Assembly: GCA_019745415.1 (NCBI GenBank)
Contig: JAIETF010000037.1
Coordinates: forward strand, 1-64,000
DNA from: Candidatus Obscuribacterales bacterium
Lineage (GTDB): Bacteria > Cyanobacteriota > Vampirovibrionia > Obscuribacterales > Obscuribacteraceae
Direction of reading: 5' to 3'
DNA length: 64,000 nt
Shown here: positions 51,593 through 60,905 of the stretch, one piece after another
Layout of the letters: every line of letters begins with the position of its first letter
Numbering within the stretch: the first letter of the stretch is position 1
Position numbers and translations under genes: made by a program
The notes under the pieces: generated by a model
What the model saw: only the letters and a program-made list of their open reading frames with translations
The model's database searches: none
Told to the model about the DNA's origin: nothing

Positions 51593-52249
51593 CTAGTTCT
51601 TAAGACCTTTCAGCAGGTCCTTAAGATTGGGATCATTCAAAAGTTGACTGGGATCACCGCCAAACTTATCGGCTATGCCCGGAGGCAGTTTGTCCATGAT
51701 GTTGCCCGGTATCTTGCCGCCGAATTTATTCTTTAGTTTGTTGATGATATCACCACTGGAAGCGTCGGCCATGCCTGGGAACTGCGCACTAGGCATGGGT
51801 GAACCTGCCGCCACCGGTGGTGTCGGTCTCTGGGTCTTGAGATCGACGCTGCGCTTGAGCTGGTCATTGAGCCCCTCGTCGATAGACGTTAGTCGCTTCT
51901 CGATATTGGCTTCGCTGTCCTTGGCTTTCACCATTTCTTCGACAAAATTGAAGGCGCTCATGTAGGGTGTGATGCCTATACCGTGAGCTTTTGCCGCCAT
52001 GATTTTGCGCAGCACATTAAGGCGCCTTTCTTTTAGCGATCCTTCCGCGACATTGAGGCTCTCGGCGGGAATGGACGCTGCTTCCAGATTGAGGTCTGGT
52101 TTGGTGACCACCGGCGGTGGCTCCATGCTCTCGGGACCGGGCGGCATTTGCGCCAGAGCCGGTAGTGCCCTGCTAAAATCTAAGCAGGCAGCAAAGAGTG
52201 CGGCAGAGAGTCCGCAGGAAAGTGAAATAGACAGTTTGAATTTTGTCAC
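51593..52249 (-). CDS. Secreted hypothetical protein
   Basis: 218 residues. A signal peptide (LSISLSCGLSAALFAACLDF, cleavage near ALAQ) followed by a Pro-rich linker, a helical middle (LNVLRKIMAAKAHGIGITPY) and a Lys/Gly/Leu-rich C-terminus. GTG start. Divergent from the esterase at 52324. Function unknown. Confidence 0.65.
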   Translation of the reverse strand: MTKFKLSISLSCGLSAALFAACLDFSRALPALAQMPPGPESMEPPPVVTKPDLNLEAASIPAESLNVAEGSLKERRLNVLRKIMAAKAHGIGITPYMSAFNFVEEMVKAKDSEANIEKRLTSIDEGLNDQLKRSVDLKTQRPTPPVAAGSPMPSAQFPGMADASSGDIINKLKNKFGGKIPGNIMDKLPPGIADKFGGDPSQLLNDPNLKDLLKGLKN

Positions 52250-52276
52250 TTTGGGCGCACCTGTATATCTACGATA

Positions 52277-52306
52277 TTGACATACCCAGCATGGTAAATA
52301 ACTATA
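52277..52306 (+). promoter_or_regulatory. Possible promoter of the esterase gene
   Basis: TTGACA (52277-52282) is a perfect -35. The -10 is poor (ACTATA, 18 bp on). If real, transcription begins near 52313, which excludes the earlier ATG 52291 and supports ATG 52324. Confidence 0.3.
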
Positions 52307-52323
52307 CGGCTTTATATAGAGTG

Positions 52324-53577
52324 ATGTATAGACTCTTTCGGGTCTGCTTCATCTTGGCAGGAGCCTTTCTATTTGCTTTGGCCCCTCTCTTCACGGAGCC
52401 AGCCTTGGCGCAGAGCGGCAATACCGGGCAGAGGCGATATGAATGGGTGCCCGGGTCAAGGCAGGCGCGCTGGGTAGATTCGACACAGTCGAACAGCAGT
52501 CAACAAAATGCCGGGCAGAGGCAATATCAGTATCAGAACCAGTATCCAAATCAGAATCAGACCCAGAATCAGCTCCAGAGAAATTCCCCGACTCAGTATC
52601 AAGGCCAGCTTCAGAGAGCCGCTGCCGGTCGTCTAGCCCCATCACAGCAAGCCCAGGTGCCTGCGCGCTCCTCGCCCTATTCCAATCGTGATTTTGTCGA
52701 CTCGGTTCTGGTTTCGGGCCAGCGCCGAGAGTTTCTCGTACACTTACCGGCCGGTTACGATGGCAAACAGGCCTATCCTGTTGTGATGGCTTTTCATGGT
52801 CTCGGCATGAACGGCCACATGATGTTTGGTCTCACCGGTTTTACCGGACTTGCCGACCGCAAAGGCTTCATAGTCGTCTTTCCCAGCGCCCTGGGCGGTC
52901 GTTGGCAAGACGGTTTGACGACCACAGGCAATGACGATGTCGCTTTTGTTCAGTCTATGCTCGATAGACTAGCCGTGCAGTTCAAGATAGATCGCCGCAG
53001 GGTTTATGCTTGCGGCATTTCAAACGGTGGTTATTTTACCCAGCTTTTGGCCCTTACCATACCCGAGAGAATAGCCGCTTGCGGTGTAGTCGCATCAACC
53101 TTGACCAGAGGCGGGGCAAGTCGGGACAGCACTCATAATCGTATGCCCATTGTTTTCTTTCTGGGTAGTGAAGACCCTCTAATACCATGGGATGACGGTC
53201 GCTCAAAGAAAATGGGCAAGTTAGGCGAGGCCCTCGGGGTGGGCGGCGATATTGCCCTTGATGGGGCAATTGCTCGTCTCGGCGGCTTGAGTACCGCGCC
53301 CGACACCCTTGATTTTTGGGTCTCGCGCAATGCTGCTTCGCCCACGCCCCGTTCCAGCAGATTGCCGGACCGAGTTGCCAACGACGGTACCCATGTAGAA
53401 AAAACTGTCTGGGGCAGCGGCTCTAGTCAGGTGATGCTTTACAAGATTGAAGGGGGCGGGCATACCTGGCCTGGTTGTCTCAATCTTAAGGCTATTTCGG
53501 ATGTGAGCGGAGCCATTTGCCAAGACATCGATGCCAGTGAAGAGATGTGGGAATTCTTTCGAAACTTTTCGAGGTGA
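52324..53577 (+). CDS. Secreted PHB-depolymerase-type esterase
   Basis: 417 residues. A signal peptide (FRVCFILAGAFLFALAPLF, then a FTEPALAQS cleavage region), a Gln/Asn/Ser-rich linker (about 35-115), then the LpqC/PHB-depolymerase alpha/beta-hydrolase domain: nucleophile Ser in ACGISNGGYFTQ, Asp in GSEDPLIPWDD, His in EGGGHTWPG. The triad is complete. The family hydrolyses poly-hydroxybutyrate, feruloyl or acetyl-xylan esters. ATG 52324 is preferred to 52291; both keep the signal peptide. Confidence 0.85.
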   Translation: MYRLFRVCFILAGAFLFALAPLFTEPALAQSGNTGQRRYEWVPGSRQARWVDSTQSNSSQQNAGQRQYQYQNQYPNQNQTQNQLQRNSPTQYQGQLQRAAAGRLAPSQQAQVPARSSPYSNRDFVDSVLVSGQRREFLVHLPAGYDGKQAYPVVMAFHGLGMNGHMMFGLTGFTGLADRKGFIVVFPSALGGRWQDGLTTTGNDDVAFVQSMLDRLAVQFKIDRRRVYACGISNGGYFTQLLALTIPERIAACGVVASTLTRGGASRDSTHNRMPIVFFLGSEDPLIPWDDGRSKKMGKLGEALGVGGDIALDGAIARLGGLSTAPDTLDFWVSRNAASPTPRSSRLPDRVANDGTHVEKTVWGSGSSQVMLYKIEGGGHTWPGCLNLKAISDVSGAICQDIDASEEMWEFFRNFSR

Positions 53578-53657
53578 GTTTATCCAGCACTTTACTCTGG
53601 TAGAAAGATTGCAGTGTGCTTTATGCGCATTTCCAACCAAACAACTGCGAGGGTCCT

Positions 53658-53993
53658 GTGTCAGAACCTGATGATTTTGAAAAAGCCTGGGTTTCCAATT
53701 ATGTGCCGAAAGGAACCGTTCAAGACAGTATCAACCAGATCAAGGAGTATGCCTATAAGTCTTTTGATGCACTTGATGCCAATGGTAACGGCTTTATAGA
53801 AAGGTCTGAACTAGAAGCGGCTCTCAAGTCGGATGCTACGCCGGCTAGAGAGAAGTCTTTCATTACTTTTTTGCTGAGCAATCAAGAAGCGATTTCGGAT
53901 CAAGTCAAAGAAGATCCCACCGGACCGAAGGGCGGTATTTCTCGCTTGGACCTAGATGCTTACTTTAGGCTTCTTCTTGCTTCTATGAAGTAA
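53658..53993 (+). CDS. EF-hand protein B
   Basis: 111 residues, no signal peptide. One canonical EF-hand loop, DANGNGFIERSE, lies between two helices and should bind calcium; the second helix-loop-helix (GPKGGISRLDLDAYF) keeps GGIS-x-x-D-L but is incomplete. It has the same layout as EF-hand protein A at 31028. The GTG start has GAGG 5 bases ahead. Confidence 0.85.
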   Translation: MSEPDDFEKAWVSNYVPKGTVQDSINQIKEYAYKSFDALDANGNGFIERSELEAALKSDATPAREKSFITFLLSNQEAISDQVKEDPTGPKGGISRLDLDAYFRLLLASMK

Positions 53994-54014
53994 TCTCAAA
54001 GATGTAGTTTCTGG

Positions 54015-54032
54015 CTATCGCTTTCGCGATAG
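54015..54032. terminator. Hairpin between convergent genes
   Basis: A 7-bp perfect stem CTATCGC/GCGATAG with a TTTC loop, between the EF-hand B gene and the minus-strand TPR gene. No strong T-run follows, so its terminator role is modest. Confidence 0.45.
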
Positions 54033-54062
54033 TTAACTTGTGATTGTCTTATAACCTGCCTC

Positions 54063-55628
54063 TCAGTCGGCGGGATTTCTTGTTGTCTCTCTTGCCTGAC
54101 CGGTGGCTTTATCGATCTTGAGTTTCCAGGCGTAGGCTGCTTGCGACTTCTCCGGGCTAAGTGAGATGACTTTGTTAAAGTCTTCCTTGGCATTCGTGTA
54201 ATCATTGAGCATAAAGTAACATTCGCCGCGCACCAAAAGAATGCTGGCGTCTTCCGGTGTCATTTTCAAAACAGTGGTGAAATCATCGATGGCCGGCTTG
54301 TAGTATTTGGACCGCATGGACAAGTAGCCTCTGTCTTTATAGGGATGCGGATGGTTTGGATGTTCTTCGATGACCTTGGTAATTTGGTCGTAAGCTTTTT
54401 TATAGCCGCCGTCTGGAGAACTGAGCAGAAGAGAAGTATCGATTGCCGAATTGATACCCAGCTTTTTAGCGTTTCTCTCATCTGCAGCAGCCAGGGTCGT
54501 TTTTCCCTGAACTTTGTAGATGGCGCTTCTAATTTGATAAGCAATTCCGGCTTTAGGATTTAATTTGAGAAGAGCATTGCAATCAGCAAGCGCTTTGTTG
54601 ATGTCTTTCAAAAAAAGATAATTGCGGGCACGCTCACCCAAAGCTAGTTTCTTATATTCTTTCAGAAGGGCATTGACTGAGTTTACTGGATGTCCCTTTT
54701 GACAAAGCGTCAGCAGATCACTGAAACTTTGCACTGCTTCTTTGTATTTCTTCAATTTAGAAAGGAGATTACCTTTGTCTAGAAGAGCGAATGCCAGTGT
54801 CGATGTTTTCTCTTGATCGTCTTTGCCTAGCTTGATGGTTTCATCGAAATATTTCAGTGCTTTCGGATATTGCTTTTGTTCTTCGTAGAGCACGGCTAAA
54901 TTGTATGAGTATGCCGCAGAAGGAAAGAATTTCTCAGCTGATTCCAGTGCTTCAATGGCGTTCTTCTTATTGCCCTCTCGCAGTTGCTTATTGACAGTTT
55001 CCAATACCGAGCTTTCTTCTTCTCTTCTGGCAAGTACTTTTGAGACTTTATCGAATTCCTGCAGATCTTTTCCTGCTTCTTGCAGCTTACCCAGTTTTTT
55101 ATAGGCTAATGCCCGGTTGTAGTAGGGCTTGGGTGATTTAGGATTGAGCTTGATAACTTGTGTGTACTCACTTACGGCCAGGCTAGGCTTGTTGGTTTGT
55201 GCGTAATAGTAAGCGAGGCGGTCATGGGCGTCGGCGAGGCGTGGATTGAGCTTGATTGCCTTCAGGCAGTCTGCTTTTGCCTTTTCTAGATCGTCGGCAT
55301 CTATATAATTTGCCGCCCTTTCGGCGTAAAACCCGGCGACCGTGCCGGCCTTGCTTTCCACTTGGCGCAAGATGCGCAAAGCTTCATGATGGTTTCTTTG
55401 TTGTCTTGCCATGGCAGCCTTGACTATGGCTTGATCCACAGTCATCTCTGAGCTGGCGGCCAAAGCAGCACCAGCGCCGATGCTCAGGCTCAGACCCAAA
55501 GCAAGACCTAGGTTTAGACCTGGGTTTAGGCCTAGGCTCAGGCCGGAAAGGCTTGCTGTCAATGCCATTGCCGCAACTGAGTGAAAGAGAGGAGTGAATG
55601 TCTTTGAATTCGGGCGTTTTGACGACAT
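54063..55628 (-). CDS. Secreted TPR-repeat protein
   Basis: 521 residues. The N-terminal hydrophobic region (about 14-57) contains a repeated Leu-Gly-Leu-Asn/Ala motif and ends near ALAASS, a signal peptide or anchor longer than usual. At least nine TPRs follow (FYAERAANYIDADDLEKAKA, PYYNRALAYKKLGKLQEAGK, YKDRGYLSMRSKYYKPAIDD and others). AGGT 8 bases before ATG. It lies 39 bp after the vWA gene. Secreted scaffold. Confidence 0.8.
   Translation of the reverse strand: MSSKRPNSKTFTPLFHSVAAMALTASLSGLSLGLNPGLNLGLALGLSLSIGAGAALAASSEMTVDQAIVKAAMARQQRNHHEALRILRQVESKAGTVAGFYAERAANYIDADDLEKAKADCLKAIKLNPRLADAHDRLAYYYAQTNKPSLAVSEYTQVIKLNPKSPKPYYNRALAYKKLGKLQEAGKDLQEFDKVSKVLARREEESSVLETVNKQLREGNKKNAIEALESAEKFFPSAAYSYNLAVLYEEQKQYPKALKYFDETIKLGKDDQEKTSTLAFALLDKGNLLSKLKKYKEAVQSFSDLLTLCQKGHPVNSVNALLKEYKKLALGERARNYLFLKDINKALADCNALLKLNPKAGIAYQIRSAIYKVQGKTTLAAADERNAKKLGINSAIDTSLLLSSPDGGYKKAYDQITKVIEEHPNHPHPYKDRGYLSMRSKYYKPAIDDFTTVLKMTPEDASILLVRGECYFMLNDYTNAKEDFNKVISLSPEKSQAAYAWKLKIDKATGQARETTRNPAD
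55475..55550. repeat. In-frame 12-bp repeat in the signal region
   Basis: Units such as GGCCTAGGTTT / CCAGACCTGGG encode alternating Leu-Gly-Leu-Asn/Ala in the hydrophobic N-terminus of the 54063 protein. Confidence 0.65.
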
Positions 55629-55667
55629 TTGTTTACCTGCTTACTTGCCTAAATTATAGTACCCGCT

Positions 55668-56882
55668 TCAGCGTCCTTTTCTTTGCAGCTTCTTGAGCAT
55701 TCTTGCCAGTTCATTATCCGAAAAATCTCCCGATTGCTTCTTGGCGCGTCTGAAGCCTTCCATCATCGCTCCGGCAATGCCAAGATCTTGCAGCTCGTCG
55801 AAGTTTACTACGTCCACGATGTCATATTTAGCTCCCTGAGCCATGAGGGCGTCATCAAAGAAATTAAAAACACCTTCGCCGATTGTGTTTTCGCCTATGC
55901 CCAGAAAGATAAGCTCTTTCTGGAATTGTTCGGTTTGTTTCTGGGTCGCTTCCACGATAACCCTGGCACAGGTTTCATAGTATTGAGGTTCTCCGTCTGT
56001 TATGACGGCAATCAAGAGTTTTCGCCCGACCGCCTGGTTAGACTTGCAGCGGTTCTCAAAATCTTGAAAGGCAAATTGCAGGGGCGTCATCAGGTTTGTG
56101 GCTCCTTGCGGCCTCATTCCTCTGAATACCGAGCCCAAATTTTCGGGCGTTATATCTCGGTATATGCTGATCTGATCGTTGAAGGGCACCACAGTCAGCG
56201 ATTTGCCTGCGAAGTCTTTTGCTTCGCGAGCAAAATCGGCGGTAACCTTTTGTACCCATTCCCAGCGCGAACGATAGCGCGCATCCCCATCCACTTCGTC
56301 TTCCATAGAACCTGAGCGGTCAATCAAAAGATAGATTTCATAGTCTTTCAAATATTTCCAATCGGCTATTTTTACCGCTTGGCTGCGCAGTGTGGTGTTG
56401 TTCCTCCGCGTACCGCCAGGGCTCTGTTCAGTCTCGTTTTCGGGGCTGCTGCGCACGCTTATGCCGTAGCGCTTGCCTGATCTTTGGAAAGTAACCTGCA
56501 AGAGATCGCCATTTAGCTTGATGCCATCCACAAGGTCGTTCGGCATAAGCCCGGCGTAGTAAGCCGGAGAACCTAGGCGCACCCCTGTTACTTTACTGGG
56601 TAAGGCAAGGCTTTCAATTTTGATGCCGGCACCATTCATGGTGCTCGATACTTGGTCGACTCTGCCATAGAGTTTCGGCTTTTCCCCTTGCTTTGCAGGC
56701 GCGGCAACGGCACTCAGTTGTGCCGTTTGTAAAGCAAGCAATGATGGCAGTATGGTGGCTGACGGCAAGAAAGCTGAGACAGCTATGATGGTGCGTAGTC
56801 CTAATCTAAACTTATATGCCGACTCGTTCTTGAGTCCGTGTGCCTCAAAGACTTGGTTGTGGCTGCTGCTTTCGGGCTCCAT
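55668..56882 (-). CDS. PDZ and von Willebrand A domain protein
   Basis: 404 residues. A hydrophobic segment (about 30-60) anchors or exports the protein; a PDZ-like domain (about 72-142: GAGIKIESLAL, GVRLGSPAYYAGLMPNDLVD) is followed by a vWA domain with MIDAS residues Asp188-x-Ser190-x-Ser192 (LLIDRSGSMED), Thr in QGATNLMTP, and Asp in VITDGEPQ. The set is complete, so it should bind metal-dependent ligands. The ATG overlaps the stop of the lipoprotein gene (TAATG), so they are translated together. Confidence 0.85.
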   Translation of the reverse strand: MEPESSSHNQVFEAHGLKNESAYKFRLGLRTIIAVSAFLPSATILPSLLALQTAQLSAVAAPAKQGEKPKLYGRVDQVSSTMNGAGIKIESLALPSKVTGVRLGSPAYYAGLMPNDLVDGIKLNGDLLQVTFQRSGKRYGISVRSSPENETEQSPGGTRRNNTTLRSQAVKIADWKYLKDYEIYLLIDRSGSMEDEVDGDARYRSRWEWVQKVTADFAREAKDFAGKSLTVVPFNDQISIYRDITPENLGSVFRGMRPQGATNLMTPLQFAFQDFENRCKSNQAVGRKLLIAVITDGEPQYYETCARVIVEATQKQTEQFQKELIFLGIGENTIGEGVFNFFDDALMAQGAKYDIVDVVNFDELQDLGIAGAMMEGFRRAKKQSGDFSDNELARMLKKLQRKGR

Positions 56883-58033
56883 TACTTAGCCTTTACTGTA
56901 TTTTTAATTTGATTTTGAGTTTTAGTTTCGACAGTAGCTCTGTTCTTGCCGGGCGTGAGAGCTTTAGCTCGCGCTGTTAGTGGTGCTTCTTCGGGAATTG
57001 TGTCGAAAACTGAATCGCCATAGTTTACATAATCTCTGACATTGCCGCTGCCTGCACTCATTTTCTGCCGGCGCGGATCGCCGCTATCAATGGCTTCCAC
57101 TTGGCGCTTGCATTCAGAGGTAATGCGGTCTATGTCTTCAGCTAATTTCGAACTTAAATTGATGCTGGTTTTCTCTTGCACGTCCAGTGCTTCTAGATAG
57201 CGTCTGGTTTGTGGATCTTCCGCTAAAAGAAGCTGGTCTTTGGCTTTCATACCACCGGGCGTCGGTCGCTTTTCTGGGGGGATGCTTGCCGTTCTAGCTT
57301 CGAATTCTTTTTGTAGCCGCTTTAGGTCTTCTTTGAATTTTGCCTTGAGGTCTTCTATTTTCTGGGAACCCCTAGTCAATATCTCGGTCTTGAGTGTGTA
57401 ATTGCGGTCTTGCGGTGTTTGCTCGGCGCCACTGTTGGTGATACTGCTTATGGTGCTGCCCATGGTGTTTGTCATGGCATTGGATGATTTTGGATTGCTA
57501 CCCCTGGCAGTGGCAGTTTCTGCTCTCTTACCGGCTAGGCTGTTTTGTGTATAGGCTTGTGGTTCTGTACCGGTAAGGATGCTATTGATACCACCTATGG
57601 CTTCTTGGGCGTAAGTGGCAATTTGGGTGCCTTTACCGAAATTGACGCAGAAAGAATACTGATTGAGGGCTTCATGTGCCAAGCCTAGCTTTAGATAGCT
57701 ATTGCCAAGGTAATAGCGAGCAGTTAGATCTTTTGGATTCTTATCGATTAGTTTTTGAGCGACTTTTGCACTGTCCGAATAACGCCCCTGGTTGTATAAA
57801 CTGGCCAGCCCCTCTATGCTGAGATTTGCTGATTTGAGATTTTCTGGCTTGAGATTCTCTGGTCTAGGCTCTTTGGCTGCCGCCCTAGGCAGCCAATTAG
57901 CTAGGGGCTCTGAGCCTGTGCCGTTCTCTCGGCTATCTAAGCAACCAGTAAGGCTAAGCCAGGCGACTGAGGCTAGACCCACTAGATAACTCAGTTTCGG
58001 CTTAGGAAACAATGATGACTTTTTCCACTTCAT
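56882..58033 (-). CDS. TPR lipoprotein
   Basis: 383 residues. Basic N-terminus, hydrophobic helix (YLVGLASVAWLSLTGC) and a lipobox LTGC with the Cys near residue 31, a probable lipid attachment site. A Lys-Pro-Glu-Asn-Leu-type short repeat (about 58-72), two TPR-like units (ASLYNQGRYSDSAKVAQKLI, LGNSYLKLGLAHEALNQYSF) and a long Lys/Glu-rich coiled-coil region follow. It is translationally coupled with the vWA protein. Confidence 0.78.
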   Translation of the reverse strand: MKWKKSSLFPKPKLSYLVGLASVAWLSLTGCLDSRENGTGSEPLANWLPRAAAKEPRPENLKPENLKSANLSIEGLASLYNQGRYSDSAKVAQKLIDKNPKDLTARYYLGNSYLKLGLAHEALNQYSFCVNFGKGTQIATYAQEAIGGINSILTGTEPQAYTQNSLAGKRAETATARGSNPKSSNAMTNTMGSTISSITNSGAEQTPQDRNYTLKTEILTRGSQKIEDLKAKFKEDLKRLQKEFEARTASIPPEKRPTPGGMKAKDQLLLAEDPQTRRYLEALDVQEKTSINLSSKLAEDIDRITSECKRQVEAIDSGDPRRQKMSAGSGNVRDYVNYGDSVFDTIPEEAPLTARAKALTPGKNRATVETKTQNQIKNTVKAK

Positions 58034-58179
58034 TTTCGCTTTGGTGCTTTGCCCAGCGGCGCTAATTTACTTGTGTTTATTAGTGCTTGCCTGTATTTCT
58101 TTGTTATTCTAGCTTATTGTCTCTAGCTTATCGTGTACCATAGAGACTTACTATTGTAGTACAAGGCGTTTCGCTTCTC

Positions 58180-59130
58180 ATGTCCAGCACATTTTCAGTG
58201 CAATGCGGTAGTTTGCCCCCGCCCTTGCTGTTTTTGCAAGATTTGGAGGCTCGCCTCGGCTGGGCTGCCATTTCTTGTCCCGACTTTTTTGAGGTTGAAG
58301 GGCAGCTCGGCAATCGCTCGCGGAGCTGGCATCAAGATTATCTTTATCACTTCTATCGACCTTTTGTATCGAGTCGAGGTATAGAGGTCAAGCTCGATCT
58401 GGAAGAATGCCATGTGTCTATATTGCCTTTTAGTTCTATGGGTGATTATGAACTGGCTTTCGAGCTGTTGCGTGAGTTTTTGCAGTACGGCGGCGGCTCG
58501 GTGCGCTCTAGCGACGGTTTGACCGCCGCCAATGGTTCTGAGCTGAAAGAGATTTTCAGTCGTTCATGGTTCGACGGATTTTGCTATGAAGCGCTCAAAG
58601 AAGCTCTGGCTATGTTGGGAGACCGTCCGGGGACGGTTCTTACTCTTTCAGGACCGGTGCGCAAGTTTTATCTGGGCTCGAGACTGGTGGCTCGACTTGA
58701 GCAAAGTTTGTCCCTGGCGCCGGGGGCGGCTTTGATGGGCGGGCGTGAGTTACGCGATTTCGCCCGGGCGCTGGAAGAAACTATGCTTGATACTCAGTAT
58801 GCTCTGCAGAATGAAGCCTTCGCCGGTTATTGTGAGAGTACGATTTACCAGCTGCGCAGCCAAGGTGCCTCCGGTCTCAGGGCCGCCTATTGCCCGGCTG
58901 AGCAAGGTGTACTTGTGCCCCTCGTCGATTGTCTTGCTTTTGACGGCGAGAAGCGAGGTAAGCTCTATCTTTTGCCCAAGGATGCTATTGGTGCAATGCT
59001 CTTGCCGTTACTTTTGCCGTCTAATGAAATTCACTTGCTTGATGAAGGTCAATTTTTGTTGGCGCCACTGAAAGATGCTAGGTATAGACAAGTACTTGAA
59101 GCTCTGGCACCGGCTCTGCACCTGACTTGA
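58180..59130 (+). CDS. Hypothetical protein
   Basis: 316 residues, no signal peptide. Mixed alpha/beta with acidic and aromatic segments (FYRPFVSSRGIEVKLDLEEC, MGDYELAFELLREFLQYGGG). No recognised catalytic motif. ATG 58180 without a strong ribosome site. A terminator follows at 59168. Function unknown. Confidence 0.65.
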   Translation: MSSTFSVQCGSLPPPLLFLQDLEARLGWAAISCPDFFEVEGQLGNRSRSWHQDYLYHFYRPFVSSRGIEVKLDLEECHVSILPFSSMGDYELAFELLREFLQYGGGSVRSSDGLTAANGSELKEIFSRSWFDGFCYEALKEALAMLGDRPGTVLTLSGPVRKFYLGSRLVARLEQSLSLAPGAALMGGRELRDFARALEETMLDTQYALQNEAFAGYCESTIYQLRSQGASGLRAAYCPAEQGVLVPLVDCLAFDGEKRGKLYLLPKDAIGAMLLPLLLPSNEIHLLDEGQFLLAPLKDARYRQVLEALAPALHLT

Positions 59131-59167
59131 GCTTGTCTAAAATAGAGAGGAAACTAAAAAGAGAAGA

Positions 59168-59197
59168 AACCCGCGCCGGCGAGGACTGGCGTGGGTT
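59168..59197. terminator. Bidirectional terminator
   Basis: A 10-bp stem (AACCCGCGCC / GGCGTGGGTT, one G-U pair) with a 10-nt loop lies between the convergent genes ending at 59130 (+) and 59218 (-). T-rich bases follow on the plus side. Confidence 0.75.
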
Positions 59198-59217
59198 CCT
59201 TCACTTCGGTCGCAAGT

Positions 59218-59754
59218 TTAGCTGGCCAATAATTTGCGAGTGATCGCAGTCTCTGCCTTTAGAGCGTCTTCTTCCGGAGAGCAGTTATTGACCGGCATGC
59301 ACTTTTTGTCCGCCACCACGGATTTAGCGACCGATATCGTATTCTTTCTTCTTTGAGATATTGTATTAAGTGTTCGCCAAGCGCGCTCCGAAACATACGG
59401 ATTAGTGTCTTCGGTTAGACGCAGTAAGCGGCTCATCTCTAAATAGGGATTCTCCGCGAGTTCATAGCGCACTTCTGGACACTGATCAGCCAAAAGGAGT
59501 TCGAAGATGACGGCAGGGATGCAATCTCTTGCCACAAGGGCGGAACGCACTTCGAAGTGGGGATCGAGGGCGAGATTGTAGAGAATTTGTATGGGGGTAT
59601 GAGGATGCTCGGCTACTCTGGCTCTCACGCGGTAGTGGTTGTGGCTTGCCAGTTTTTTCAGATCTGTAATTGAAATATTGCTTTGGGCGGCCTTTATGTA
59701 ATCCTTGTGCCAGAGATCTCTGCGCGCGCCTAGTGATTGATTGAGTTCTTGCAT
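59218..59754 (-). CDS. LRV-type (leucine-rich variant) repeat protein
   Basis: 178 residues. The repeat pattern LKKLASHNHYRVRARVAEHP, LYNLALDPHFEVRSALVARD, LLADQCPEVRYELAENPY and a diverged fourth is that of leucine-rich-repeat-variant/HEAT-like proteins. No iron-sulfur cysteines. GAGGAGATAAATAT before ATG 59754 decides the start over an in-frame one at 59820. Protein-interaction role likely. Confidence 0.75.
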   Translation of the reverse strand: MQELNQSLGARRDLWHKDYIKAAQSNISITDLKKLASHNHYRVRARVAEHPHTPIQILYNLALDPHFEVRSALVARDCIPAVIFELLLADQCPEVRYELAENPYLEMSRLLRLTEDTNPYVSERAWRTLNTISQRRKNTISVAKSVVADKKCMPVNNCSPEEDALKAETAITRKLLAS

Positions 59755-60191
59755 ATATTTATCTCCTCGATTCTTTCGATTCTTTCGAGTTAGGCTTCGA
59801 ATTTTTGTTCGCACATCCATTGCTCTTTACCTAAGACCATTATTAATTTTGCTTGTGTGCAAAAAGTGATCAAAGAAAGAGCGGCTTGGGCTCTGTTAAG
59901 GAAGTTAAGAAGTTCAAAATAGCCGCCCATCCAGAAAGATTGGCGACATTTTTTCGTATATGCCCCATTTCGAAATTTCTCATTTCACGAGAAATTTACT
60001 TTGTATTGCTCATACTATACTAGCCTGACCTTCCCACTTCGACCTTCCCACTTCGACCTTCCCACTTCGACCTTCCCACTTCGACCTTCCCACTTCGACC
60101 TTCCCACTTCGACCTTGCCAAATTGACCTTGCCACTTTGACTTTGCCAGATTGACCTTTCCGAGCTGTTAGAATTTTCAAAGGACTTTACT
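59755..60191. other. Divergent intergenic region with repeats
   Basis: About 440 bp. It holds a 9-bp hairpin (AAATTTCTC / GAGAAATTT, 59973-59997) and the 14-bp array at 60027-60166, followed by the start of the 60192 gene. A TATACT at 60016 is a possible -10. The array is between this and the gene, so it would lie in the 5' leader. Confidence 0.4.
60027..60166. repeat. 14-bp tandem array, about ten units
   Basis: Six perfect copies of GACCTTCCCACTTC (60027-60110), then four increasingly diverged units (60111, 60125, 60139, 60153). No spacers. It ends 25 bp before ATG 60192. The minus strand has alternating GGG and GG runs. Confidence 0.95.
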
Positions 60192-60779
60192 ATGCCTTTC
60201 ATTCCAGAGTTTTTCGCCATGCCGGCTGTCAGCCCCGAGTCGGTGCTTTGTAGCTTTGCCGTGGGTGGTGCCTTCTTTATTATTTGGCCGCGACTGGCTA
60301 ACTTTATCGAGTACCGTGTGTTGAGCCGAACAGTAAAGAATGTCACCGGGCACAGTACTCTGCGTCCGCGCTCAATTAAGGTTGGTCGCAACCTATCTGC
60401 CGCCTATGACTCAGTGAAGAAAGCTCTGGCTGCTAGGCAAAGCAATCAGCGCTGGCATTTGCACCAAGTGAGAATAGACGAGCCGATCGAGAAAGCTATT
60501 AGACTCGAAGGTGTGTCTATATTGAAAGAGAGCCCTGAAGAGGAAATGCATCGCAGTCGCTCGGAGGCTCGAGAGACAGGGCGAGGACGGCACTCTACAT
60601 CACTTCGTATACAAGTTGACATAACCGAGCGTGCCGGCGAGACGCAGGTCTCGTGGAAGTTCCTGCCTGAAGACCAGCGCTATTTCAGTGAGAAGCTGCA
60701 GACAATGGACGCCAATACATCGCTATTGCTTTTGCGGACCAATTTCAACCTCATTAAAGAGTTGGGGCTAACTGCCTGA
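60192..60779 (+). CDS. Single-TM hypothetical protein
   Basis: 195 residues. One hydrophobic segment (VLCSFAVGGAFFIIWPRLAN, about 18-37), then a basic cytoplasmic-like domain with a beta-rich core (SLRIQVDITERAGETQVSWK). AAGGA 7 bases before ATG. No known family. Confidence 0.65.
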   Translation: MPFIPEFFAMPAVSPESVLCSFAVGGAFFIIWPRLANFIEYRVLSRTVKNVTGHSTLRPRSIKVGRNLSAAYDSVKKALAARQSNQRWHLHQVRIDEPIEKAIRLEGVSILKESPEEEMHRSRSEARETGRGRHSTSLRIQVDITERAGETQVSWKFLPEDQRYFSEKLQTMDANTSLLLLRTNFNLIKELGLTA

Positions 60780-60905
60780 GAGGCGCCCGCCGCAGTTGGA
60801 GATTTTCGGCGGACTGCTAAGGGCTTAATTGCAAGTGAAGGTGCTTGGAAAGACCGAGCTGAGCAAGGTAGAGCTGGCGAGGCCAGCGCTGGCAGTGACA
60901 GCGCC

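Noticed and set aside
60020..60391. Minus-strand ORF with Gly-Lys-Val-Glu repeats
   Set aside because: It is the reverse reading of the 14-bp array and of the 60192 gene; no ribosome site.
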